A DNA stretch of 64,000 nucleotides from Lotus japonicus (Eukaryota > Streptophyta > Magnoliopsida > Fabales > Fabaceae): the NCBI RefSeq assembly GCF_012489685.1, contig NC_080041.1, positions 103,261,760 to 103,325,759 on the forward strand, read 5' to 3'. The position numbers and the translations under genes are program-made. The notes below the pieces were generated by a model that ran no database searches, was not told where the DNA came from, and saw nothing but the letters and a program-made list of their open reading frames with translations. Shown here piece by piece: positions 34,269 through 44,722 of this stretch (its first letter is position 1; each line of letters starts with the position of its first letter).

Positions 34269-35011
34269 ACACATTTGTAATTATGAATAGAAGTTGAATG
34301 CGAATATATGTATATTGACATGGATAAGAGGATTGTTTGAAATATAGCTTGAGTTCCAAAAGAAGTAAAGAAGATATCTTATATATTATGTATTAAAATT
34401 TAAAAGTGTGTGTATTGTTAGTGTGAACGAATTTTATAGGTTATCTATTGAATTTCACCACAACATAAAATATTTTTGTCTTAATTAAAATTTTAAAACG
34501 AAAGTGATTCTTCTTCCTACATGGTATAATGTAATTGTTTGTCAGTGTTTTTTTTAATAGACAAATGTTAGTGGTTAGTTGTTAGTAATTATAAATGCTC
34601 ACCCTCAAGATTCGAACTCTAGACCTCCATCTCAAACACAACACATTTGTAATTATGAATAGAAGTTGAATGCGAATATCTGTATATTGACATGGATAAG
34701 AGGATTGTTTGAAATATAGCTCGAGTTCCAAAAGAAGTAAAGAAGATATCTTATATATTATGTATTAAAATTTAAAAGTGTGTGTATTGTTAGTGTGAAC
34801 GAATTTTAGGTTATCTATTGAATTTCACCACAACATAAAATATTTTTGTCTTAATTAAAATTTTAAAACGAAAGTGATTGTTCTTCCTACATGGTATAAT
34901 GTAATTGTTTGTCAGTGTTTTTTTTTAATAGACAAATGTTAGTGGTTAGTTGTTAGTAATTATAAATGTTCACCCTCAAGATTCGAACTCTAGACCTCCA
35001 TCTCAAACACA
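34269..35011. repeat. Tandem duplication of a 372 bp unit
   Basis: 34269-34640 and 34641-35011 are almost identical (a handful of substitutions and two small indels). Non-coding. Each unit ends in CACCCTCAAGATTCGAACTC and following bases, which on the minus strand reads like a tRNA-derived box B region. The high identity points to a recent duplication. Confidence 0.95.
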
Positions 35012-35159
35012 TATTTCTACCCTTATCTCAACTAAGTGAGCTATCCCATCCACTATAATTGTTTGTTAGTGTAGAATTACTTTACACCAAAATTGCATAT
35101 CCTTTAAAACTCACGCATTATCAATACACTGTTAATTAATTAAATGGAGAAAAAATTAA

Positions 35160-35187
35160 CCGTGCAAAGCACGGGTCTTGATACTAG
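35160..35187 (+). mobile_element. Helitron 3' terminus, plus strand
   Basis: CCGTGC, loop AAA, GCACGG (35160-35174), then nine bases and CTAG (35184-35187) followed by T. This is the hairpin plus CTRR end of a Helitron. The 5' end was not found, so the size is unknown; the 372 bp tandem duplication lies just inside. Confidence 0.6.
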
Positions 35188-35841
35188 TAATTAATACAGA
35201 ATTGTTTATTCCAAGATTTTTCATTCGTGTGTAAGTATCATGTTAAAATAACTTCTTGTATGTACCAGGTTCAGGCAGGTTTATGCAAATGTGAATTCCG
35301 TCAGTATTGTGACTCTCAAAGATGAGTTTTCAAAAGGATGGCTAGGAGAAGGTTTACAACATCAAATATCTCTGTTATTGAGAGTTGCAATGAACATAAC
35401 CTGAGGTGTGTTCTGCTTCTGTTTGTCGTTTCTTGAATCTTGATACTATAGTGCCGTATTTTGTGTGTCTGATCACTCTTTAATACTGGATTAGTGAGCT
35501 TTAAATGGACAGTTTTAGACATCACGGTGGTTTTAATCCGCTATAGCTTATTAGATAACCCACCAGTTCTCCACAACTAGTCTTTAGATTCTAAATAATC
35601 CTTTTCTCTTTCAACTTCCAAGGTCCTTCATTTCTATTTCTACAAACTTGGAATTGGAATTTGGCTGGATAGTGGATACTAATTAAGTTTGTTGTAAAGT
35701 TTGACCTACTTAAATATGAAGGTCTATGCTTAAGTTGTTGTTATAGGTCCTTTTAGGCTTGATTTGATTTTCTTGAAAGATCGACCTAACATGGTAGTAT
35801 ATTTAAATATTTATTTCATAATAAAATCTGAGAGACCAAAC
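35188..35841. other. Intergenic DNA, no gene seen
   Basis: Short frames only and no repeat ends recognised. A brief exon-like run at 35270-35400 is too weak to call. Confidence 0.4.
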
Positions 35842-35844
35842 TAA

Positions 35845-36537
35845 GACTATTTATAATAGTTTTCAACCTTCAACACCACTTTTCATCTTCTCAACACTCC
35901 ATATCATTTTCTCTCTCAAATTCAACACTCATTCAACTTTTACCCACTCCAAAGGTTTTTCATTCAACACCCTACCCCACCACTTTTTTATTTCATATTT
36001 TTATTTAATTTTATATTTTTATTTTTATTATTACATAGAATTACAATTATCGATTTAAATTAAATTAAAACAATAAACACTTAACAATTTAATTTTAAAT
36101 ACAGACAATAATTTATTTTATTTTCTTAACTTAAAATGCAAGAAAACAAACTAAGCACATAATAATTTATTTTTTTAAAACAAAGGCTAATAGAAAGATA
36201 ATAATATTAAGATAGTGAAAAACTTGGTTTTTTTTTCGGTGTCCAATTCAAACGAACCAAGTCTCTATTTATAGAGGAAAAGAAATCATGAATTTTGGTT
36301 AAAAAAATAATTCCAAAATAATTTTTTTGCAATGGAATAATTGAGTTCAAAAGATTAAAATGAGAAAAATCCAAACAGCCAATCACATGATGTTAAGTGT
36401 CCCACCCTTTTCAGGTTCAACATGTTGAACTCCCTCAACACCTCTCTCCTCCACATCATCTTCAACAAAACTCAACAAACCACTACACTATTTCAACAAA
36501 ACTCAACCCCCTCTCAACACCCTCATGGTAAATGGTC
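35845..36537 (-). mobile_element. Tourist/Pong-type MITE, 693 bp, derived from the neighbouring Pong-like element
   Basis: Terminal repeats GACTATTTATAATAG and (complement of right end) GACCATTTACCATGA, with TAA duplications at 35842-35844 and 36538-36540. Its right half, reverse-complemented, matches the left end and ORF1 promoter of the element at 38081, including CTATAAATAGAGACTTGG and following bases. Its left half, reverse-complemented, matches 52745-52930 near the right end, including AAGTGGTGGGGTAGGGTGTT. So it is an internal deletion derivative in opposite orientation. No coding capacity. Confidence 0.92.
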
Positions 36538-36540
36538 TAA

Positions 36541-38077
36541 CAAATCTATGTGGAAACAGGTCAACAAGCCTAGATAGGTTAATGAGCTAAAATATACTAA
36601 ACCAATTTTTGTGTAAATAAGCAAGTAGGATTATATGCCTATACTTTTCTTCTCATATGGGCATTCCATCTTTCTTTTCCCTATAAAGCTTCCTGTCTTT
36701 TATAAAACGTATTAACTTTCATATTATATTAAATCAGTATGAAATAAAATATTAAAGAATTTTGTCAAATTCATAGTTTTTAAAATTTTGTAAATAATTT
36801 TTAATGACCTAAAATTTCATATTAACATCAAAATGGTAATCACATGTTAGAGAAAATAACTATAAAAAGAACTTATCAATCCAAGGAGGATTGTTTTTTC
36901 TAATTATTTTCTTCTAGTTTTACACATGTCATAATTTTTTAATTAATATATTGATGTCATAAGCTTTTGTAATTAATTAGTTATCATATTTATATAACTT
37001 TCAGAGGCTGGCCATTGATCGATCATGTGAGGCTTGCCTATATGTTATGAATGGCACTCATTGACTTGGTGTCAACCCTGTAGAATTGCATATAAGTTCA
37101 TTGTATGGTATGCATTTTTCTTCATCGATGGGTCTGCCATGTGTCTCATATCTGAAAGGAAGTGCTTACAAATTTTGATTGATAATCTTTTGGGGAGGGC
37201 ATTGTTTGTCTTGGATTAGTCATGTCAAATTGTCAATGCTTTAATTTTTCTTCATCGATGGGTCTGCCATGTGATGTGTCCCATACATTTATGATAATCC
37301 ATGACTAAAAGGGACAGCATAGAAATTTTTGAGTGATAGTCTTTTCGGGAGGGCATTCTTTGTCTTGGATTAATCCATGTCAATGAAAGATTATTGTGGA
37401 ACATGTTCAAGGAAATGGACAGTTCTATGGTCTCATGAACCATGTTCTTACCACCAGCATTTTGTACATGTTATTTGCAATATATTCCTTCTTTTAACTT
37501 ATGAACCATGTTTTTTTTATTACACAGTATCCAAAGCCAAAAATAAATTTAAAAGAGAACTTATCTCGAGCCAAGGATGAATTTGTTTTTGATCAATTAA
37601 TTTTCAGGTTTTATATATGCATATCATAAGCTTTTGTAAGTATGGATATTTACATAACTTTTGGAGGCTATACCGTCGATCATTTTAGTCTTTGTCAGAA
37701 TAATACATACTCCTTGACTTGGGGTCGACCTTAGAAAATTACTTGTGGATGGAAGCAACTTCCCTTAACTTTTGTAGTTGTCCATCGTGATTTTGGTTTT
37801 ACCGTGGTTTTTCACCATGCATACAAACATGTAACTATAAGATTATTGAAAGTAGTAATTGTATCCAAAAGAAGAAAAAATTTGTTGAAGGTATGCCTGC
37901 AAACCAACAAAAATCTATGATCGTGCTAATACTCCTAGACGATTGTTCATCCATATGCCTTCGAGGCTTTGAAATAGAATTCAGTTTGTTTATTTTAGGT
38001 TGGGTGTGTAGTGTGGCTTATGCTTTTGAGGAAAGGGTATTTTAAGAGTAAAAAAGTATAAGAAAAAGAATGTGTGC
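36541..38077. repeat. Intergenic DNA with two internal duplications
   Basis: TTCTTCATCGATGGGTCTGC and the following 90-120 bases at 37118-37230 recur at 37243-37385. A longer diverged pair covers about 36870-37080 and 37560-37735 (CATAAGCTTTTGTAA, GGAGGCT, TTGACTTGG words in the same order). No intact ORF; possibly a decayed repeat or gene-fragment duplication. Confidence 0.6.
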
Positions 38078-38080
38078 TAA

Positions 38081-38578
38081 GACCACTTACAATGGATGTT
38101 TAAAATGTTTGTTGAGTTTTGTTTAGGGGTTGCAATGGGTGTGAAACTTTGTTGAAAGTGATTGGGAGGAGAGAGAAACGGGTAAAATGTTGAGGAAGCT
38201 CAACATTGTTGAGCCTGCTGCTGCGAGCCACGCGTCAGCGTCTGGCTGGCCTTTCCCAGGCGCGTGGGCCACACGGCCAGACAAGGCGCGTGACGCGCCT
38301 GGGAGGAGAGAGGGAAATTTCTTTTTCTGCAGCCGTCACGTGTCACGTTTCTGTTGGCTGTCCGGATTTCTTTTATCCTTATCTTTTGAACTCAATTATT
38401 TCATCAAAAAAAATATTTTCTGAAAAAAAAATATATACCAAAATTCATGATTTTTTTTTCTCTATAAATAGAGACTTGGTTCGTTTGATTTGGACACAGA
38501 AAAAAAAAACCAAGTTTTTTCACTCTCTTATTATCTCTCTCACCATCTTACTATCTTTCTATTAGCTTTTCTTTTGAA
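38081..38578 (+). promoter_or_regulatory. Pong-like element 5' end and ORF1 promoter
   Basis: Contains the terminal repeat, a GC-rich stretch at about 38210-38310 and TATAAATA at 38463-38470, 109 bp before the ORF1 ATG. The promoter part is retained in the MITE at 35845-36537. Confidence 0.65.
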
Positions 38579-39873
38579 ATGGATCACAACAATCACCATT
38601 TCAACACCCAGAATTCATCTAACTACCCATCTAACAACCAAAATCTCAACAATTATCCAGATCCAAATCATTTTCCCAACCAACGTCATCAAAATCCCAA
38701 CTTTTATCAAGATCCAAATCAATATTGGTCTAACCAACGTCCTCAGCATCCCAACAATTATGAAGATCCAAATCAATTTTCCTACCTACGTCCTCAAAAT
38801 CGCAACAATTATGAAGATCCAAATCAATTTTCCTACCCACGTCCTCAAAATCTCAACAATTATCAAGATTCGAATCAATTTTCCTACCCATGTCCTCAAA
38901 ATCTCAACAATTTTGCAACAAATTCCAACCAGTCATCCTTTCATCCCTCTATGAGATACCCATCTCAAACACCCCCGTCTAGTGGTCATATGCCAATGGT
39001 GAATGAAAATTTTCCAAGTGTTGATGCACCTGAATTTCCCGAATTTTCAACACAAATGAGTTTTGGTGGCAATCATCCAGCTGCTAATCATACCACTCCA
39101 AATCAAGAGGATACAACTCCTAAGAGCAAGAAAACCCAGTCACCAGCATGGAGCACTGCACAAAATTTGGTGTTAATTAGTGGGTGGATTAACTGTGGAA
39201 CAAGTAGTGTTGTGGGAAAAAACCAGAGAGGAGAAACATTTTGGAGAGATATTGCTGAGTATTGTAATGAGCATTGCTCATTCGATCCTCCGCGTGATGG
39301 AAATGCATGCTGAAACCGCTAGAATTATATGAACAAAATACTGGGTAAGTGGATTGGCGCTTATGATGCCGCTAAGCGTCAGCAAGCAAGCGGTTGGTCG
39401 GATAATGATGTTTTGGCAAAAGCGCGGGAATTATTCGCCTGTGGGAAGAATGTTCAATTTACTTTGATGGAAGAATGGATGCAACTCCGTGATCTGCCAC
39501 GTTTTTGTAGTCAAGTAGGAGGAAATAGTGGCTCAGCAAGTAGTGGATCTAAGAGATCTCACGACAGTGATGCATGTGGCTCAACCTCTATAGGATCAAT
39601 TCCTCGTCCAATCGGTAGGGAGGCAGCTAAAAGAAAGAATAAAAAGAAAGTAGAGAAGCTCCCTTGCAGGAGGACAAAGGTTGGGGTTGGGATAAATTCG
39701 AAGGTATGAAGGAGAAAGAGCTTGTACGATTGGAGAAGATAGCATCGGTGCAAGCAGAGACTAACCAATTGATGAAAACCAATTTGTATCTAAAGCTAGC
39801 TTCCGAAGAGAACCTCGGTGACCATAAGAAAGTGATGTTGAAGAAGTTGGCCCAAGAGCTATTTGGGAATTAA
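38579..39873 (+). pseudogene. Pong-like ORF1, Myb/SANT-like DNA-binding protein, broken
   Basis: ORF1 of Pong elements works with the transposase, probably in DNA binding and nuclear import. Seen: an Asn/Gln/Pro-rich N-terminus with repeated NNYxDPNQFSYPRPQN-like units (residues about 20-110), then a trihelix/Myb-like region beginning SPAWSTAQNLVLISGW. A basic KRKNKKK stretch and a C-terminal helical region follow. Breaks: TGA at 39311-39313 and TAG five bases further on, inside the Myb-like domain, and a frame change near 39660-39700. The frame ends at TAA 39871-39873. No functional full-length product is expected. Confidence 0.88.
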
Positions 39874-39911
39874 TTTCAATCGAGTATTTGTCTGTATTCG
39901 GTCAAATTTGT

Positions 39912-40022
39912 CAGTGGTGTCAAGTCTGTAGTGTTTGCTTTAATAACTTGTTAGTGGTGTCGAGTCTGTAGTGTTTGCTTTACTAATTTGTCAGTGGTGT
40001 CGAGTCTGTCCTGTTTGCTTTA
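39912..40022 (+). repeat. 40 bp minisatellite between ORF1 and ORF2, split by Tat-2
   Basis: Units start at 39912, 39952 and 39992 (CAGTGGTGTC(A/G)AGTCTGTAG...). The third unit is completed at 50542-50550 after the Tat-2 insertion, which keeps the 40 bp period exactly and confirms the insertion site. Confidence 0.92.
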
Positions 40023-40304
40023 TGTTCTTGGACCGAACATTGAAGAGAGGTATAGTACCTAGAGGTAGAGGATTATGCTAAGAGAGAATGTGAATGAGAG
40101 AGAGAGTGCTAAATCTCATATGTCAGTTTCCCAAATGAGCCAAAAAGTCCCCTCCACTTGATAACTACCTCCTATTTATAGAGCTTGGGTACTACCTATT
40201 GGGCCAATTGGGCCTCCGAGGTCAAGGCCCATCTGAAGGCCAGGGCCCCGCCTCAGGGCGGGATACATGCTGGGCGTTGCCCCTCTAGGGGCTCGCCCAG
40301 TCCA
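40023..40304 (-). repeat. Tat-2 3' LTR, 282 bp
   Basis: Matches 50264-50536 apart from a 9 bp AATTGGGCC-type insertion and about two substitutions. It includes a GC-rich inverted stretch (CCCCGCCTCAGGGCGGG). Confidence 0.95.
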
Positions 40305-41193
40305 CTAGTCCACAAGACACCGAGCTCGAGGTACGAGAGCTAAGGGTGTCTTTTAAATGCTTTTACATATGTCTTACAGTACACCAGAATCTGCACTGCC
40401 AACATGGCTTGAGAAAAGAAAAGTAAACTATATCGCCAACATGGCGTGAGCAAAAGGAAACTTGCATTTTCAGTTACCCAGTCCACTGACTTGACGAGCA
40501 ACCCGAGCTGGCAAGTCCACTAGTCCACAAGCGGCGAGAACGATTACTTCGTATTGGCGATAAGTTGGAGCAGGTGTATGATCGTTCGCCGGCGGGAAAG
40601 GTGGCAGGCATGGGTCATGTGCTGATCATTCAATCATTGACTGACGGTAACCCCGGCGAGCGACTGAACTTTGTTGTTGGTGTCACCTGTCAGGCGATGG
40701 TGTTTGATCTTTATAGTGGCGAGGCTTTTCGCGCTTTCCCTTATTTCAAAACCCTTTCAAATCCCTATCTGCCCCCCGTGACTGCCCCACGTGACGCGTC
40801 GGTTACATCAATTTCCCTCTTTCTCCGGAACCGTCACTTCACCTTTCATAACCGTCCCATCGTGCGCAGTAACTCCCCATTGCACGCGACCCACCTCCCC
40901 AAAACCATCATGACTTCCAACCTTCCACACGCGTCCAACACGCGTCACCCTTCCAGCTTCCCCCTTCTCCTATAAAAACCCTTCTTCCCCACAGTCATCC
41001 CTTTCCGAGACCCCTCTTTACCTCCCTAATCGCTTACCAAACTCCCTCTACCCACTTCCGCTCCGGAGCCGTCGCTTATCACCCTTTCCGTTACCCACTC
41101 TTCACATCCTACTCCGGTGAGTCCCACTGTCCTTATCTTTGCATCATACACATACTCATCTTTTCCTTTCTTTCACTTTACTGTCTTCTAAAA
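40305..41193 (+). promoter_or_regulatory. Tat-2 region between 3' LTR and antisense gene, with a TATA box
   Basis: On the plus strand TATAAAAACC starts at 40971, 223 bp before the ATG at 41194. A pyrimidine-rich leader follows, with a possible donor CCG|GTGAGT near 41116. This is a plausible promoter for the antisense gene. AGTCCACTAGTCCACAAG occurs twice (about 40299-40316 and 40515-40532). No obvious polypurine tract borders the LTR on the gag-pol strand. Confidence 0.6.
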
Positions 41194-43781
41194 ATGGCTT
41201 CAAGCCCTACCTCCCCTAACCACTCCTCTTCTTCCTCCGGAAGCGACCCTGATGCCACCGCCGCCGGCGGCCTCCGTTTAGAGGTCCCGGAGATCCCACC
41301 TTACCGACTAAAAACCTACGCCACTCTACCCCTTCCAGTCCAAATAGCCCCCACTCACGAGGCTATAGACCAACCTTCTATTTTCCAGAATAGCGATCTC
41401 ATCGTGCAGTTCGTGAACTCCCTGGGTGGTTTGTCTCATGACGATGAGTTTAACGCCAAACTCAGGATCTGGATTTGCAGTCCTGAGGACCGCCCCTGGC
41501 TTCATAAGCCAGACGGCGACGTAAAGAGATCCCATTTTTTCTTTGCGTATGAATACATGTTTAGCGAGCTTGGAATCAGGCTTCCTTTCTCGCCCTTTGT
41601 CCAAACCGTCCTCCGCGACATCAACGCGGCTCCCTGCCAACTCCACCCTAACGCCTGGGCCTTCATTCGGTGTTTTGAAATCTTAAGCGCCGCTGTCGGC
41701 ATCGCCCCATCCCCCACCAGTTTCTTCTACCTCTACGACGTCGACCCCAAGTCCATCAAAAACAAAGGATGGATTTCCTTGAAGGCCCGAGCCGGCCGGA
41801 AGTGCTTGCATCCTCACAAAAGTAACGCGAAGTCCTCCTTCGCACGGAAGTACTTCCGTGTGGCGGTTCATCCCGCCTACCCAGAGGCATTCACCCTTAG
41901 AGACGGGACCGCCCTTTTTCCTCTTTACTGGACGGAGAAGCCCAATGGGATCACCGATCCTTCAGAGGAATCTTTGTCCGCCAACGACAAAGCCTTTCTT
42001 AATCTCCTTGCCCCACTTCCCATCCTTGACTGCACAACAGTCCTTGAGGGCGCTGACCTCTCAAGAACTCCCAAATACTTAGGTTGCCCATAGCTCACTT
42101 TTATTATTGACATTTCCTTTCTCGTCTCCTATGTTGTCACTGATCGTATTTTTTATTGTTACAGAAGATATGAATTTCACGAACGCCGAGCTCCTGAAGG
42201 CCCGCGAGAGGAGAATGGCTCGCTTTTCCCCAAAGTTCAACACTGAGGGCGACGTGAAAAAACGGGGCGGTGCTGAGAACCAAGCCGAGAGCACCAAAGC
42301 TCCCAAGAGGAGAAGATTGGTCAAAGCCTCCTCCGGCGCCGGCACATCCAACCCTGGCGCTCAGCCCACCACTGCTGCTGCGCCTAAAGGCAAAAATGTC
42401 ACTGAAGCCTCCGTCGCCGCGGCTATCGAGCCAACCACCGTACCAGCTTCTACTCCTGCCACCGCCGGTGCGACCGCTGCTGTTGCCGCTGAGTCCTCTG
42501 CTGGCGCCACAGCCGCCTCCGTCGGTGCCACAACCACCAACATTTCTCAATCCTCAGCTGCCGAGAAACTCGCCGGTGTCAACGCCACAAAAGCTGTTGC
42601 GACTTCCAACACTCCTGTTGAAGAGAAGGAAAAAGAAAATGAAACCCCGAAGTCTCCCTCTCGCCAAGATGCGCCTCCTAGCCCGCCCTCAACACATGAT
42701 GCGAGCTCCATGCCTCCCCCGCCTCATCAAGGGGAAAAATCCTGTCCTGGCGCTGCCACTACCTCTGAAGCGGCTCAAATTGAACAAGCCCCTGCTCCCG
42801 AGGCCGGTTCTTCAAGCTATTATAATATGCTCCCCAACGCCATTGAACCCTCAGAATTCTTACTTGCTGGTCTTAACCGTGACGCCATAGAAAAAGAAGT
42901 TTTGAGTCGGGGCCTTAATGACACCAAGGAGGAGACTCTTGCTTGCCTCCTACGCGCTGGGTGCATCTTTGCCCACGCGTTTGAGAAGTTCAATGCCGCC
43001 ACCGTTGACGCTGAGCGGTTGAAGGCCGAAAGTGCTAAGCATCAAGAAGCCGCCGCTGCTTGGGAAAAGCGTTTCGACAAACTGGCGACGCAGGCAGGAA
43101 AAGACAAAGTCTATGCCGACAAGATGATTGGCACGGCGGGGATTAAAATCGGCGAGCTGGAGGATCAGCTGGCGCTGATGAAGGAAGAAGCAGATGAGCT
43201 TGATGCAAGCCTTCAAGCTTGCAAAAAGGAAAAAGAGCAAGCTGAGAAGGACTTGATCGCCCGAGGCGAGGCGCTGATTGCTAAGGAGTCAGAGCTTGCC
43301 ATACTGCGAGCTGAGCTGGAGTTAGTAAAGAAGGCGTTGGCGGAGCAAGAGAAAAAGTCTGCGGAGTCCTTGGCCTTGGCGAAGTCTGACATGGAGGCGG
43401 TGATGCAGGCTACGTCCGAGGAGATCAAGAAAGCGACCGAAACTCATGCCGAGGCCCTCGCCACGAAAGATGCTGAGATTGCTTCCCAACTGGCAAAGAT
43501 TTGTACCCGAACTGGCGACGGAGAAGGCCAAAGCCACTAAGGCGAGGGAACAAGCCGCTGACATCGCCCTTGACAACCGCGAGCGCGATTTCTACCTCGC
43601 CAAAGATCAGGCCCAACATTTGTACCCGAACTTTGACTTTAGCGCCATGGGAGTAATGAAAGAGATAACCGCCGAAGGACTGGTTGGTCCCGACGATCCT
43701 CCCCTGATTGACCAACACCTCTGGACAGCGACTGAAGAAGAAGAGGAAGAAGAAGAACAGGAGAAAGAAAACAATGAATAA
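41194..43781 (+). pseudogene. Antisense gene of Tat-2, gypsy-type 'transposase' (Transposase_28-like) family, one frameshift
   Basis: Encoded opposite to gag-pol in the 3' part of the element, as in other Tat/Grande elements. Exon 1 41194-42082 and exon 2 from 42165 are joined by a predicted 82 bp intron (GT at 42083, AG at 42164) that keeps the frame. N-terminal domain: globular, FNAKLRIWICSPEDRPWL and FFYLYDVDPKSIKNKGWI-type motifs (Transposase_28-like; function unknown). C-terminal half: Ala/Pro/Thr-rich linker, then a long coiled coil (about 43000-43480) and an acidic EEEEEE tail. A frame change near 43498 closes the frame at 43540; homology continues in the next frame to TAA 43779-43781. 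It has its own TATA upstream. Confidence 0.75.
42083..42164 (+). other. Predicted intron in the antisense gene of Tat-2
   Basis: GT at 42083-42084 and TTGTTACAG ending at 42164, 82 bp, T-rich, with a phase 1 junction. It removes an in-frame TAG at 42091-42093. An intron inside a retroelement can persist only because it lies on the strand opposite to the genomic RNA. Confidence 0.65.
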
Positions 43782-44722
43782 TGTAATTTTAACATTACTT
43801 TAGCTTTTACTGTCACCTTGTAGTGTACTTTTCCGCCATTCGTCTATGTTTAAGCAACCCTTCGCCATAGCTTTTTATATCGCCGTTGGATATTTTGTAA
43901 ATCATGTTGGAATGCTTCCGCCGTACATTTTTTAGTCGCCGCCTTCTTATGGCTTAAAAAATTTAAGAATAAGTTTCATAGTTTAACCCCTCAACACGCC
44001 AGAGTAGTAAAATACTCAACATTCTGAGTGACCAAGCACTCGCCTTCCACCTTATTCATTCGCCGACCTTATATCTTGCGCTATTTTTCACGCGTCATAT
44101 GATTGAATTACGCCTAACGATTTCGTGCCTTAATTTTAACTAGGACTTGTTGCTTGGTATTCCACCACCAAGACTTTAGACGTTTTCCCCAATAGGAAGA
44201 AACGGCCTCCATTCTCGAGGACTTCGCCCGGGGCTTTGCCCGCTCGGGGCTTACAATGCTTGGATCCCAATGGCCATTTGGGGGTCCCAAGACTTTTGCC
44301 TAGCTAACGGCGCTCGTCGTATTCTGGCGAGACTTACCCAGCACATCGTTTACGGGACCGGCGATCACGTCAGACTTTCCGGAGGGTGATTCCCAGGCGT
44401 CAAAGGCCATTTGTGGAATCGCCACAACCTTCAGGGTTCCAACAAGCCCCTTTGGGGATCAAGCTTGTCCCACTTAGTGATCGCCGTAATTCTTTATGTC
44501 GATCGGCAATTCCGATCGTCAGGGAATCCCTGGAATTTTTGGACACGAATTTCGTGAATTTTCGTTTTATTTTATTGATGGAGCGCCTCATTAAAAAACT
44601 CCTTTCGGAGAAAAAGAGCACGCCTTGTTATTGCAATACATTGGAGAATTTGAAAACACCTCGGAAAATCTTAAAGATATCTGGCTCCGGCGATTCCGCC
44701 TTGTTCACTTTCTCGCCTGCGA
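43782..44722. other. Tat-2 non-coding region between convergent antisense gene and gag-pol
   Basis: No convincing gene. An open frame at 44386-44757 on the plus strand is judged a chance ORF. It probably holds the 3' ends of both convergent transcripts. Confidence 0.5.

Noticed and set aside
35270..35400. A short coding exon near 35.3 kb
   Set aside because: The frame is short, with no clear splice pair or continuation.
38187..38565. ORFs starting in the GC-rich stretch left of Pong ORF1
   Set aside because: They overlap the promoter and TATA region, and parts are conserved in the non-coding MITE.
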